A DNA stretch of 33,912 bases from Wuchereria bancrofti (GCA_005281725.1 SSBO01000007.1:6456768-6490679), one strand, 5' to 3'. Shown: positions 1 through 12,800, counted from the first letter of the stretch. The notes: generated from the sequence alone by a model not told the origin. Translations and numbers: made by a program.

Positions 1-74
<74 letters not shown>

Positions 75-440
75 TATTATTATCATCATCATCATTATTA
101 TTATTATTATTATTATTATTCTTATTATTTCTATTATTATTATCATTACTATTATTATTGTTATTATTATTTGTTATTATTATTACTAATATCATTATTA
201 TTTTATTGCTATTATTACCATTATTATTATTGTTATCATTATTAATATTAATATCATTATCATTATCATTACTATCACTATTATTATTATTGTTATTATT
301 ATTACTATTGTTATTACTGTTATTATTATTACTATTATTATTATTATTGTTATTGTTATTAGCATTATTATTACTATTATTATTTTTATTTTTATTATTA
401 TCGTCATCATTGTTATCACCACCATCGTCACTACCGTCAT
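1..440. repeat. ATT-rich compound microsatellite
   Basis: The window opens with an uninterrupted ATT run (about 1-69) that grades into interrupted ATT/ATC/GTT triplets until about 440. Open frames across it on both strands encode only Leu/Ile/Val/Met runs and are consequences of the repeat. The left edge is cut by the window. Confidence 0.97.
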
Positions 441-1654
441 TATCTACTATGTTTACCATTGCCTTTGTTATCGCCGCTGTCATCAATCACGTTATCATCT
501 ATTATCAATAGCAACGACACCAGTAATGATTTTCGCTAGATGAAAAGAACAGAAAGAGAAAGGAAAGGAAACAAAATCTAATGAAATCTGAAAGAATGAC
601 AAGTTTCTCTATGGTTATTTAAGAATGTTAGGTTATCATTACGCTGCAAAAACGATCGATGTTAAATCAATTATTTTTCAATGAAATTTCAATTTTACTT
701 TAATACCTTTTTATTAGTTCAAATTATTTTTGTTTTCTCCAAAATTTTTTAAAATTTTTGATCAGTAATTTTTTTGGAAAATATCACATGAAATGTAATG
801 AAGATAAAAAATGTTAAAGTAAGATATGTAGACAGTTTACAGATTTTGAGAAACATAAATAGTTGATGCTGATAAAATTTTTTTTTATAGTTTAAATTAC
901 TGATAAGAAATTTAAACTGTCAAAAAGCAGTGAATAAATAAATAAATGAATGGATGAATGGATGAACTGATGAATGGATAGATGGTTAAATTAAATGAAA
1001 TGATTTGACAGCTAATATTTTGAATCAACTCTTTTCCTTTCTTTCTCTCTCTCTCTCTGTTCCTTACTTCTTCTTTCTGTCACATTCAGGAGGTTGACAG
1101 CGACAATAACGTATGGCTCTGTTACACTGATTGATATATCTATCTTGACTCGTTATGTTATATTCCGATAAAAGAACCAAATAAATAATCTAGAAAATGA
1201 AATGAAAAAAAAAAAAGTAAATAAATAAATAAATGTAATGAAATACTGAAAAAGATGATCAATATAGTAAAAGTAAAGTAAATAATTCGTGAAAAATTTT
1301 TCATTTATTTTTTTCAAAAAATCAAAAAAGTATTACAGAATGAAATTTGATAATTTTTTTAAACATCCTTTTTTTTTCTTTTGTTTACAAAAATTTGGGG
1401 TTTCAAAAAAATTACAAATCCATAGAAATATTAATTGGTAAGAAATTTACTATTAATGTATATAAGAAAAGAAACTATCATTACTAAATCAATAAGTTAG
1501 ATTTGAAAAAATAAAATGTTCTCATTCATTAAAAAATTTTTGCACTTCATTTTGCAAATTAAAATTCCTGCATTTGAGTATTGAATTTCAACTGAACATT
1601 CTATAAAATTAAGAAAAGCTTTTGATAGCAACTATTATGATGACATGTAATAAT
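441..1654. other. AT-rich intergenic DNA, no gene seen
   Basis: I see no exon chain or recognisable protein here. The stretch holds a short CT tract at about 1042-1058 and A-rich runs with AAAT and GATG-type short repeats at about 930-985 and 1215-1235. Confidence 0.6.
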
Positions 1655-1800
1655 AAGTTATTATTATTATTAGTTATTATTATTAATTATTATTATTATT
1701 ATCGTTATTATTATTATTATTAGTTATTATTATTAATTATTATTATTATCGTTATTATTACTATTATTATTATCGTTATTATTATTATTATTATTATTAG
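1655..1800. repeat. ATT/AAT microsatellite with repeated sub-blocks
   Basis: Tandem ATT triplets are interrupted by regularly spaced TAG, TAA and TATCG variants. The same block (TTAGTTATTATTATTAATTA followed by TATCG) occurs twice in a row, so the array has a higher-order repeat of about 55-60 bp. Confidence 0.9.
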
Positions 1801-2338
1801 TGATTCTGTTTTTGCAGCTCAATACAAATAGTGGTTCTTGTAATTTTTTTTTTTTTTTATTTAATATTATTTAATTAATTTGAAAATAGAGTGAAAATAT
1901 CATCCAAATGATTAAATCCATAAGAAAAAGACAAACAAACGAAGATGAATTTAATTAATATTATCGAAGTTTGCTGAAAAAAATTACTTCCGCAACAGTG
2001 AAAAAATATCATTAATATTACCAACAAATTTAGATAATTTTAGTGTTACTTTAAAAAGGTTTTTAAAAAAAATTTTTTCAAGAGGAAACAAGAAAGCAAA
2101 AATTATCAACGAAATTTATTAATTTCTGTATGTACATTATTAAAAAGTAATTCTTAATTAATTACAACGACATTATTAATTGTTACAAAGCTAATAAGAC
2201 ATAATTTAGTGCATTAATTATATTTAATTACATTAATCTAAATTTCATTATAAATTTTTTTTTAAATTTTTTTTTTAATTTTTAATTTTTGAAACTTTTT
2301 TGTGGTAATTCTAGGCATTCATGGCAACTACATCCAGG
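1801..2338. other. AT-rich intergenic DNA, no gene seen
   Basis: Poly-T and poly-A rich sequence with no supported coding exon. It forms the 5' flank of the tRNA gene. Confidence 0.6.
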
Positions 2339-2410
2339 TCCTCGGTAGTATAGTGGTGAGTATCCGCGCCTGTCACGTGCGAGACCCGGGTTCGATTCCC
2401 GGCCGGGGAG
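2339..2410 (+). tRNA. trnD-GUC: tRNA-Asp (GUC)
   Basis: A 72-nt cloverleaf without intron. The acceptor stem TCCTCGG pairs with CCGGGGA through one G-U pair, with discriminator G at 2410. The anticodon arm CGCGC-CTGTCAC-GTGCG places anticodon GTC at 2372-2374, which reads Asp codons. The internal promoter boxes are clear: an A box (TAGTATAGTGGT) and a B box (GGTTCGATTCC) in the T arm. It is a GC-rich island in AT-rich surroundings. All stems are paired, so it looks functional. Confidence 0.97.
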
Positions 2411-2417
2411 ATGACGC

Positions 2418-2428
2418 TTTTGCTTTTT
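2418..2428 (+). terminator. RNA polymerase III terminator of the tRNA gene
   Basis: Two T runs, TTTT at 2418-2421 and TTTTT at 2424-2428, lie 8-18 nt after the tRNA 3' end, the usual position for Pol III termination. Confidence 0.8.
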
Positions 2429-3420
2429 CACACTTTTGTTTCATATCTTTAAATAGTGATAATTTCATGCTATAAATGGTTTTTTTCCAAAAAAAAGAGG
2501 AAATTAAGTACTCAAGCAATAGCCAGAGCTTTCTTCAATGAATTTAAGCAAAAAATTTTTGTGTTTTTTTTTGTTTGCACTGTAAATTAATAAAATTAAA
2601 TGTTATGGTTTTACCATTTTTTTGTAAGGTTTCATACTTTTCATTTTTTTTTTCTTTTTGCTTGTAAATCAATAATTTCCAGTGAAAACAAGGTAATTTT
2701 TCATTATTCAAACAAAAAGCATTTGTATTTTTAAATCACTTTGTAAAATTTAAATATACAGCGTATTTGATCACATATCAGATTATCATCATTTAATGAC
2801 GATCAATCAATTGTAATCGTTGAAATAATAATGATAGCGATGATTGAACAATACTCAAAAATGATCTGAAATATATTCATTAAAAACTAAGGTAAACTGA
2901 AAAAAATTAAAATAAAAGCATAACGAAGTTGAGTAATTGAAAATTAAATGAATGATTCATTTTAATCAGTAATTAATCATAATTAACAATCATATCAAAA
3001 TAAATAAACCACAGAGGATTTTATGAAACTTTGAAAGTACTTTTCAGTTCAGATAGTCATTCCCTTCTTACAAATAAATTTTCCATTCTCAACTGATGAT
3101 GAAACTGAACACTTCCAACCAATCCGTTTGAAGTTAAAGAATGCACAATTTAGCATTGAGTTGGACGTAATCTCACATCGGAAGAAAACTCTCAAAGTTA
3201 TAAAGCAAATTTTCATAAAATTTTAAGGTTCTCATCAAAGAAAATCGATGATTGATTCGTTTAAAACAAATTAAAGATTCAGAAACTGTTGTCAAAGAAG
3301 AAAATTGACAATAAAAGCAATCTTTCGTTTTGCATGCAGTAAGTTTGAACAGAAATTTTGATACATTTAGAGAACAAATAGAACTAATCGAGCAGAAAAG
3401 AATCATTCATTCATGAATTT
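2429..3420. other. AT-rich intergenic DNA, no gene seen
   Basis: No recognisable exon or RNA gene. A 77-codon minus-strand open frame near 3173-3406 has no family resemblance that I can see. Confidence 0.55.
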
Positions 3421-4150
3421 TAGCAACCACAGAAGACAACTTGAAGTTCCAAAAACAGTGACCAAGTGCTTCACTTTGGAAGAGACTCTGAAGGCTATAC
3501 AGCACATAAAATCTGCCAAGGACCTAGGCTTGAAAGCATTCATTCCCATACGAATGCTTCCAAAATATAAGCCAAGTATCTGACTCTAAATTCACCAACT
3601 CGTTATGAATTGTAGGTAACAAAAAAAACCATTATCGGACCTCTGCAGTTATTTATTGTCACCTTTTATAAGAAAAAAAGGAGACAAGTCCGACTGATCA
3701 AACTGTCAAACTATCAGTTTGCTCGCTGTGTTCTTTGCTGCTGGTCAAATCATTGCAAAAATACTTTTAAATAGATTGGTAATTTCTATCTGAAAGTCAT
3801 TGTGGTTGTAGAGGTAATATAAGAAAACATATTTGTTCTGTCTGACAAGTGCAAAAAAAGTGTAAGGAAGAAGACAAAGAACGCTAAATGACCTTTGTTG
3901 ACCTTATCAAAAGCATTTGTTATCGTCAGCAAAAAAAGGTTATGACAGATGTTGCAATGATTAAAATGTCCTTTTAAGTTCTTCAAGATGATCATTCTAT
4001 TGGACGAGAATCAACATAGTCATTTGAAATTGTAAGTGTAAGTTAATGGGCGTTCTTGTACCAACTCTATTCACAATCTTTTTTAACACAATGCGCCAAC
4101 GAATCACAACAGTCCTCGATGAAAAGATATTTACATTTTAGCAATGATTT
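3421..4150 (+). mobile_element. Degenerate LINE reverse transcriptase fragment (copy 1)
   Basis: Conceptual translation, changing frame several times, follows the N-terminal half of a LINE (non-LTR retrotransposon) reverse transcriptase. In order it shows an FTLEETLKAIQHIKSAKDLG block at about 3471-3530 (family form: ...AVKQLKSGKAPG), a YKKKGDKSD-stop-SN block followed by TISLLAV, AGQIIAKILLNRL at about 3750-3780, a segment like FVLSDKCKKSVRKK (family: FVLRQLQEKCREQ) at about 3832-3870, and TLSKAFVIVSKK (family: VDLTKAFDTVSRE) at about 3900-3940, ending near a match to the APTLFTIFFS block at about 4057-4085. Stops and frameshifts make it non-functional. The catalytic YxDD box was not found. 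An RTE/BovB-like clade is my guess from the block wording. Confidence 0.82.
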
Positions 4151-5383
4151 TGAGCCTATTCAATTTTTAAGCGATTGAAAATGCAAACTAAAACTCTACA
4201 TTATTTTATTCGAGAATTTGTTTTTTTTTTCCTTAGCATAACTTTTTGATTTGTAGAAACTGAAAATTTTTTTGAATTAAATATCAGTTTAAAAAAAGAT
4301 ATTAAATTCTGTATCAGTTATAGGCCAATTATCATTCTATCCATCTTACATCAATCGAGCAATTTCATCTATTTTAGGAAGCATCATTTCTTCGGTTGCC
4401 AATATTAACAGAGAGAGGGAGAGGGAGAGAGAGAGAGAGAGATTGATAATAGACCAGCAAAAATATTCCATAAAAAAAAAAAGTATGAAAGAATTGTCAA
4501 CTCTTCTGTATGAATTAAAATCATCGACCACCATCTGTCATCATTATCTGTGACTCCTTAAATAATTCAGACCCTAACATTACAGTTCTCGAACAAATAT
4601 AGATCAACCAAATATAGAGGTCAATACAGAGGTCATATTACTTAGAATATAACTATGTTAGATAGGTCATATCTTTAAAATGAAAGATTATGATCACTTC
4701 CCTAAGATTTTACTTTTTATGGTGAACTCTCTATCATGAAAAAAAAAAAGTAAAAACTCTCTCTAAAACAATCTCTTCACCTAGAACGAATCGACTATTG
4801 CAGTGGTCCATTTTAGCTTCAAATCGAGAAACATGATGATAAACTATTCACGTAAGAACGTAAGATTGATCACGTGAAGGAAAGACAACGTATTAAAAAT
4901 GATGTTTGACCTTTTGTTATGTCATATGCAATAGAATAGGACTTATTTACCCATTTCATATTTGTATTTTTTAGTTAGCAATGTATTTACAACAAACTGA
5001 AATAGATCCCTTTACAAATTTTTGTTCGTATCAATGAATAACAAATGTTTTTTTTTTTTTTTTTTTAAATAGTTTCATTTATTGTTGAATGATTGAATTA
5101 ATTGTCAGCTGTTGCAGAAAATGATGAAAATCGAGAATTGAAAGGTGAAAGTTTAAGAATGTATTGAGAAAATTGCTGTTCGAAAACATAATTTTGAAAT
5201 TTTGACAGTGCTTAAAAAGTTCAAATTTTTTCGAGAAAAATTGAAGTTGTAAAATGTAGCAATTGATTTAATTGAGAATATTTGCATGCATTTTGAAATT
5301 TAAAATACCAAAATTTAAATTGAAAAAATTTCTAAAATGATTTCATTCATTTTGAATATAATGCAACAAACAACAGCAATCAT
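4151..5383. other. AT-rich intergenic DNA with a GA tract
   Basis: No gene recognised. It contains a purine tract (GAGAGGGAGAGGGAGAGA...) at about 4411-4442, a 20-nt T run near 5047-5066, and one CACGTG hexamer at 4871-4876. Confidence 0.55.
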
Positions 5384-5391
5384 ATGTTCTG

Positions 5392-5395
5392 CGTA

Positions 5396-5428
<33 letters not shown>

Positions 5429-5460
5429 GTGCGTGCGTGCGTGTGTGTGTGTGTTTATAT
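5392..5460. repeat. GT/GTGC microsatellite
   Basis: Alternating GTGTGC and GT units, about 60 bp, ending in a TATATATA run. Alternating purine-pyrimidine sequence of this kind can adopt Z-DNA, which is a general property and not shown here. Confidence 0.93.
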
Positions 5461-5632
5461 ATATAAATTTCATATTTTACTCAACCCATCTAACAATATG
5501 AGGGAGGATGTTTACCAAATATCATTGATTTCTACACTCTGCCCACAATTCTTTGATCGATTGATGCCTTAACAATCTATCGCCTTCTAAACTAATTATC
5601 CTGAAGCTTTTTCCTAGGTTTCTATCATTTCT

Positions 5633-5752
5633 TGTGTGTGTGTATGTCTGTTTAAATGTATGTGTATGTGATGTATTCGTGTATGTGTATGTAATGTATG
5701 CGTGTATGTGATGTATGCGTTTATGTGATGTATGCGTGTATGTGTATGTCAC
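5633..5752. repeat. GTATGTGATGTATGC-type minisatellite
   Basis: Degenerate tandem repeats built from TGTATGTG and GATGTATGCG words across about 120 bp. The minus-strand open frame through it encodes a Thr/Tyr/His repeat and is not considered a gene. Confidence 0.85.
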
Positions 5753-5859
5753 ATTTAGTCATTTGTCGTAGTAATAACAACTCCACCGATTCATATTCTT
5801 TGTCCTTATAATAAACATTTGATATTATCGAATTACTGTTTCTCTTACTTATTACTGTT

Positions 5860-6086
5860 ATCATCATTTTTATTATCACTATTATCATCATTATTATTAC
5901 TATTATTCTTATTATTATCACCATTGCAGCATAATTATTATTATCACTATTATCATCATAATTATTATTATCACTATTCTTCTCCTTATTGTTATTATTA
6001 TTCTACTGTTACCATTGTCATAATTATCATTTATTATTATTATCACTATTATCATTATCATAATTATTACTTATTATTATTATTAC

Positions 6087-6157
<71 letters not shown>

Positions 6158-6165
6158 GTTATTGG
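5860..6165. repeat. Compound ATT/ATC microsatellite
   Basis: ATT, ATC and ACT triplets interleaved over about 300 bp, with a pure ATT run at about 6085-6155. It lies a few hundred bases upstream of the first TSPO exon. Confidence 0.95.
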
Positions 6166-6375
6166 TAATAATGACAAATAGTAATAGAAAATTGTTGAGT
6201 ACTAATTAGTGAATATTATTATTATTATTGGTAGCAGTAGTAGTAAGAGTAGTTGTATGCTAATTAGTGATTATTATTATTTTCTGTTTTAATTATTTCA
6301 ATGGTTGTACAACATTGTTCTGTTAGCTATTTATTTCAAACAATGAACTTTACACGACAATGATGGCTTTTCGGT

Positions 6376-6910
6376 CCTTTTTTTTTTTCTTTTAATTCAT
6401 TTTTATTCTAGGCGTGAAAACACGTGAAACGCTTAAATATCGCTTATTTCACTGTTTTAATTCTTATATCTGATTGTAACAAATGATCAGAAAATTGTTC
6501 ATGTATCTCTATGACGATAGTAGACATGGTGAGCTAATTAAATCTTTTTTAAAATTTTCTACAAATTTTTATATTATTTATATTATAAATATATATTATA
6601 AATATTATAAAATATATATTATAAAATATTAGTTTTAAAATATATGAAAATTTAAGTTATGANNCTTTTTTTTTTCTTTTAATTCATTTTTATTCTAGGC
6701 GTGAAAACACGTGAAACGCTTAAATATCGCTTATTTCACTGTTTTAATTCTTATATCTGATTGTAACAAATGATCAGAAAATTGTTCATGTATCTCTATG
6801 ACGATAGTAGACATGGTGAGCTAATTAAATCTTTTTTAAAATTTTCTACAAATTTTTATATGTATATTATAAAATATTAGTTTTAAAATATATGAAAATT
6901 TAAGTTATGA
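6376..6910. repeat. Near-identical direct duplication split by an NN gap
   Basis: The segment 6377-6662 reappears at 6665-6910, separated only by NN at 6663-6664. The copies match apart from one T in the opening T run and about 40 extra bp of AT repeat in the left copy. Each holds the candidate first coding exon of TSPO copy A and the sequence TTATTCTAG just upstream. Near identity directly abutting an N gap suggests overlapping contig ends or two haplotypes joined during assembly rather than a true duplication. Confidence 0.9.
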
Positions 6911-9799
6911 TTTAAAATTATTAATTTAAATCTCAAATCGCTTTTTATTTTTTGTTTGTTTTTCATTGCAATATGATCATTTAATTGTGAAATTTAGTGA
7001 TAATCATTTGATTAATTATCATTACACAGAATGAATCAATAATCGTTTCAACTGTTTTTATTTCAATCATTTTTATTCTTTCTTTCTTTTCAAAAAAAAA
7101 ATTTATTTCTAAGGAAATATTTCAAGTGTTTTATTTTTTTTTCTTTTTTTTGTACACAAAATTCAATCTTACTTCATTTACATTTACCTTAAAATTAATT
7201 GTTTTTTTTCAACAGGTATGCCGGCTTATGGATTTTTTTTTACACAAATTTCAATCTTATTTCATTTACATTTACCTTAAAATTACTTATTTTTTTTTCA
7301 ACAGGTATGCCGGCTTACGGATTTTTTTACACAAATTTCAGTCTTATTTCATTTACATTTACCTTAAAATTAATTGTTTTTTTTTTTTTGATCAGGTACT
7401 CCAACTTATGGATATGGTATAAAACATACTAATATGAATTCAATTTGGACATCAAATGATACGAAACGTGCCATTCTATTTTCATTGGTACCAGGTGCCT
7501 TGTCATTATACGCTAATGTGTCATTTAGGAAGGAAAAAAATTTGTCTACTTGGTTAACTGTAAGTTTTTTAATTTATTATTATAAAATATTACTGTTAAG
7601 AAAATAACAAAATAAAAAAAAGAGAAAGATAAATAAACTTGACGAAATAATTATGCTTATTACATAAATAAATAAATAAATAAATATACTTACGTCATAT
7701 ATTCTTCTTATGAATAGAGAAAGTATATGACAATGATATGAAAAGAAAATAAAAAATTTTTTTTTCAACAATTTTCTCTAATTTTAATTTCACATTTTTA
7801 TTTTTCTTCATTATTATTTCCTCTTTAATTCTATTATTCTATTATCTCCTCTTTAATTCTATTATTCTATTATTTCCTCTTTAATTCTATTATTCTATTA
7901 TTTCCTCTTTAATTCTATTATTTGATATAATAAATTGAATAAAATAAATAAAATTTTTTTTTCCTTTTTGTAAGTAAAAGAAAAAGAAAAAAAGAAATGG
8001 AAATAGTAAATGTATATAATAACAGTTTTATATCTTCATAGGCATCAAATAAGCCAAATTGGGCACCGGAAAATCCAGCATTTTATGGATTTATTGATGG
8101 TGTGACAATTGCGCCACTTGGTTTGGCATCATATATGGCATATAAATATGGTGGAGGTTTGCTTTTTTCCTCTTCTTTACTCATTCACAAATAAAGACTT
8201 ATCTAAAAAAAAAAATTTGTTGAATGATTTTTTTTTTTTTTTTTTATACTAATATGAATAAATTACAAAGTAAATTCATTACTGATGGCTTTAAGGTAAC
8301 ATTTTTCGAACTACTAAGTCCAAACAGAATTAGATCAAAATATTTCTTTCAATTAAAACAATCACATACATACACATACACACATACATACATACACAAT
8401 ATATAATTAAAAAACAAAGTTAAAATTTCTTGACTTATTAAAAAAAATTAGAATTTCTTGACTTATTAAAAAAAATAAATTTTTTCTTATTGTCAAATTT
8501 TTTGTCAAAGTCAAAGTCAAATTTTTCTTATTTCTATTATAAAATCATATCGTTAATTGAACAACTTACAAACAAACAAATAAATAAATTCATATATGTA
8601 TACTGAAAAAAGGATAGTGAAAAAAAAAAAGATATAAAAAAAGAGAAATTGGAATTTTTATTTGTTTAAAATTTAATTGTTATTATTTTTTTTTTTTTAA
8701 TTTTAAAGGTTTGGCGCATAATAGCACAATACTTGCTTTGACATTATATGGTGGTAGTATGATTTGTGCATTTCTTACAATGCCATTGGTGAAAAAAGAG
8801 AGTTCTAATAGTGTAAGTGTTATTTTTTAAAATATTTATTCAACATTATTTTATTTTTTTTTTTTACTATTCATTAAATTGTTTTTGTCAAATATTTCTT
8901 TTCATTTTTCATTTCTAATTTTAATCAATTTTATAAATAAATTATGTATATTGCTAGAAAATATATAATTTCATTTTTCTTCACCTGTAATTTTTTATTT
9001 GTTGTTTTTGTGATAACAATATATTCTTTGCTCTCTTTTTTCTTCATTTTTTAAATGTTGCATATTTAATTTTAAGTGTGTTTTCAATTTTCGATTTAAA
9101 TTTATTTTCATATTTTCAGTTATTTCGTAAGACGCTTATAATGCATTTGACTGCAGCTGGAGCAGTGATTACATTCTTTAAGGTATATTTTGTTATAAAA
9201 TAAATAAAAATTGATTTGGAAAATAATTGTTGTCTTTTGAAACTTTTTCAATTGGTATATCAATTCAATTATATGTATTTCGAATTTTTTAATTAATATA
9301 TCAATTAAATTATATATATATATATATGATTTGTATAATTATCAGATATTAGAATGTTTAAATTGATCAGATGTTATATAGTACTGAAAAAAATAAATTA
9401 AAAAAGGTTAGAAGTTAAAGCTATACTTTTAATGCTATATTCATTTAATAAAATGTATTTAATATTTCCATAAATTTATTTATTTAATTTTAGTATTTAT
9501 AGTATTTAATTTTAGTATATTATATAAAGTTCAATTTTTTTTTTATTGTTAAAAAAAGAAAAAAATTTTTATACAACAAAAAATTGCTCAATTTTTCTTT
9601 TTTTTCAAAAAAATTTTCAATTTTTCAATGAAAATTTCTTGCTTTTTCAAATTGTTTAAAATTTTTTAGAAATATTTTTTTACAGATCGATTATAAAGCT
9701 GGTTTATTGCTGGTACCATACGTTTTGTGGACAGGCTTCTATGCGTATTTGACGTACGTTATGAATAAAACGAGCGAATCTGAAACAAAAGAACATTAA
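6770..9799 (+). CDS. TSPO: Translocator protein, TSPO copy A (six coding exons)
   Basis: TSPO is a five-helix mitochondrial outer-membrane protein that binds cholesterol, porphyrins and benzodiazepines. Proposed exons: 6770-6815, 7396-7559, 8042-8156, 8709-8812, 9120-9182, 9686-9799. All phases match and the 201-residue product has no stop. Exon 3 carries KPNWAP and LGLASYMAYKYGGG, matching the family's KPxWxP and MGYxSYLVWKE loop. Exon 4 has the LTLYGG motif. Exons 5-6 give ITFFK-IDYKAGLLLVPYVLWTGFYAYLTY, the family's last two helices. The C-terminal LTYVMNK fits a CRAC cholesterol motif, L-x-Y-xxx-K. The first exon (MIRKLFMYLYDDSRH plus G) is an inference from phase and from the similar exon in copy B; if it is not used, an ATG at 7434 gives 173 residues. 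Exon 1 also exists at 6483-6528 because of the duplication. The GTTTGC donor of exon 3 is weak but copy B has the same one. Confidence 0.85.
7153..7413 (+). repeat. Three 87-bp tandem units, each carrying a 3' splice site
   Basis: Units start at 7153, 7241 and 7328. Each has a T-rich tract, an AG (7214-7215, 7303-7304, 7394-7395) and the first bases of TSPO-A exon 2. Units 1 and 2 read CAACAG|GTATGCCGGCTTA; unit 3, used by the open exon, reads GATCAG|GTACTCCAACTTA. Only unit 3 continues into the long coding exon; in units 1 and 2 the frame ends at TAA within the next unit. Confidence 0.93.
7817..7923. repeat. 28-bp minisatellite in TSPO-A intron 2
   Basis: The word CCTCTTTAATTCTATTATTC starts at 7820, 7848, 7876 and 7904, an exact 28-bp period with nearly identical units. 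It lies inside the intron between 7559 and 8042. Confidence 0.95.
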
Positions 9800-9859
9800 A
9801 CTTACTGAACTTTACAATTTCTTAATTTCTTCTTTTTTTTTACCTCCTTTTCAATTGTT

Positions 9860-9896
<37 letters not shown>

Positions 9897-12800
9897 TCTC
9901 TGTTTTTCTTTGCAAATGCTTTTATTATATTGTTTATAATTTCTTATTCGGTGCAACAATTTTGCTTTTTTTTTTTTCAAATTTTGTAAAAGTTTTTTCT
10001 TTTCTTTTTTCAAAGTATATTTTAAATAATTAATATTTCGTTTCATTTCATTTTTTGAAAGCTTTTTTTTTTCTTCTAAATTTCTTTTTGAAATGAATTT
10101 TGAAATTTCTTTAAAAAATATCATTGCAGCAACTATTACATATATATATGCATGTATATTCATAATTAGTTTTGTATATTTCATATTTTGGGATCATTTA
10201 TTAATTTAACAATTTATTTTATTCATTGTAAAATGAATTGATTTATTTTTTTTAATTTTTTTATTAATTCATTTAATGTTGAGAGTTTTTTTTTCTAACC
10301 ATTTTTTTTAACAAAATTTTATTATTACCTTAAAAGAAAAAAAAGGGAACAAATTTTGACGTTAAATTTCAATTTTTTAAAAAAAAAAGTTGGTTAAAAG
10401 TGATATTTTTTGTTTTTTTTGAACTTGCTCTTTTATGTAATTTTATTTTATTTATTTATTTTTTTTTTGTTTATTCACATTATTTCTTTTTTCATCTAGT
10501 TTATTTTCATGTTGCAATTATTTTTGTGGAATTTTTTTTTTGTTAGACGTAGTAAAGCTTAAATGAATATCTCATTGAAATGAAATAAACAAACAAACAA
10601 ACAAACAAAAAACAAAGTTGTGAATGTTAAATAATCATCAACGAATACACATAATGAATTAATCATGATTATTCAATTCATAAATAATCAAATAATCTTG
10701 ATTAATTATAATTATACAGTTTTAAGGAGAGTTTGAATTTTAGACTAGTTTTTTGGAATTTTGAAAATTTTTGTTTACCATTTGCTTTTATTCGTTTGCA
10801 ATTAACTTTTAGTACTCAGATATGTAGTTATTTAGTTAGAGGATATTTCAGAAGTTTTCAAGTTTTTAATTTCTTTTTTTATCCGAAATTCTATTTCATG
10901 TTTTAGTAAGGTGCAAAATAGAAATAGTATAATAGTATTTGAAATTGGCTTTTCCGGTTTTTGCAATTATTTTTATTTCGATTTTTTTTTTACATAATTA
11001 CGAAATTAATCGTACAAACGATAATTTTAACAAAATGAAACGAATAATAGTAATTCAATTTTATAATTTATTACCAACATTCCTTTTCATAACGTTTATT
11101 TTACTTTCTCTTCGTTTTTTATTAGTGACCAAAGAATTTTTAACTGACTAAATGACAAGAAAGTAAACCAAAATCATTCGATCAAATGAACTAGCCGCTA
11201 AATTAAACTCTATTTTGAATTGATAAAATTGAGAGAAATATGAATTGATTAAATTTCCAAAAATTACTTTTAAATGAAATGTTACATAATTTGTTTTTTT
11301 TTTCTTTCCTCTTTTTCTTTTGTATTCGTTCTTAACACTTTGCGCATAATATTGTGTACAGAAGTTTAACAATTAAATTTCCAAAAAAATTTTTTTGATG
11401 AAAATAATTTGGAAAAAAAAATGGTTCATGTAGCGATATCCTTTTTAATTTTTTTTCTATGAATAATTTAATTTAATATATTAGTTTCTATCTTTTAAAA
11501 TCAATTACAGATATTAATAAATGGTTTTTTTAACCGATAATTTAATTTAATATATTAGTTTCTTTCTTTTAAAATCAATTATACATGTCAACGAATGATT
11601 TGGTAATTTGTTAATGTAATAAATTAAATATGTAAATATTTCTAATAGAGTGTAAATAACTAAATTAAACACTACAAATAAAAGTAAATATCTCGGAAAT
11701 TCTTTCATATATTTTGCATATTTTCAAAAATATGTTTTAAAATTAAAAATTCTAAAATTTCTAAAATATTTTTGCACATTTTAGAAATATACAAAGTATA
11801 TCAAATAATATCCAGTGATATTATTAATTATTCATTGCATTTATATTGAGTGTATTTTTCTAACTTTTTTAATTTGATATATAGTATTCTTGAAGAGAAA
11901 AAAAAAATTTTAATTACAATAAATACAAATAATTATTTACTAATTTAATTTTAATAAGTGCAAATAATTATTTACTAATTTCTTTCATTTACAGAGCAGA
12001 TTAAATCATTTGATGTTATCTATTGTTTCACCAAATGATTCTGAAACACTAATTAAATTATTTTAATATTAAAATTTTTCATTTCATTTAATATTTTTCA
12101 TATTTCATTTTTGTAGTTTTAATTTGTACATTCCTAAATTGTGCAGTATCATTGCTATTACCTACCCATAGTTTACTCAAATTATTGCTGCCCACAGTTA
12201 CCCAAATTGTTGCTGCCCGCAGTTACTTATGTTTTTGCTGTAAACAAATGAAGAAATGGGTAATTGATAGCAGAGGAATAATAATTTAAAAAGTTTGATT
12301 AAATTAAATGTAAGCTAAACAAACTTTTATACAGTTTTATAGAAAAAAAAATATTTCTTTTTTTTTCTCCTTAAGAAAAAATTATATCTTTTAAAATGGT
12401 TTCCTTTTTTTTTAATTCCATTCTTTTATCATTTAAAACGATTACTAAAATTTAAAGTTTAAATTTAAAAAAAATTTTATTTCTTGTGAATAGATTATTA
12501 GTAATTTTCTTCAAATACATTGCCTTTTCTTTTCCTCTTTCTATTTTCTCACTTTCTTTCTCTATTCTTTTAGACATAATTCATATAATATGCATTTCTA
12601 ATTTCTAATATTTAAGTTTTAAGTTTGTTTAATACTAAATTTTGAATTTTTAAATTTATTTGTCAATCATGTTTTAAATATCATTTTAATTCCGTTTTTT
12701 TTTTTGTTTTATTTAGCTGGAAAAATTTTTTTTTCTCTTTTGATAAGGATGAATAAGCAATTCAATTTTATATATTTAATTATTCATGGAAAATAAATTT

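Noticed and set aside
158..511. 117-codon plus-strand open frame, mostly leucine
   Set aside because: It is the ATT/CTATT microsatellite read in one frame; the opposite strand is equally open.
5819..6181. 120-codon open frame rich in Tyr/Ile
   Set aside because: Translation of a compound ATT microsatellite.
7126..7432. Two overlapping open frames with internal repeats near TSPO-A
   Set aside because: They arise from the three 87-bp units; only the segment after 7396, in a different frame, continues as a TSPO exon.
9840..10184. 114-codon minus-strand frame rich in Lys/Glu/Arg
   Set aside because: Composed of poly-A-rich and GA-repeat sequence in reverse; no domain and no splice context.
10939..11372. 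Short open frames of 70 and 74 codons on opposite strands
   Set aside because: Low-complexity hydrophobic or Lys-rich products without family resemblance or exon structure.
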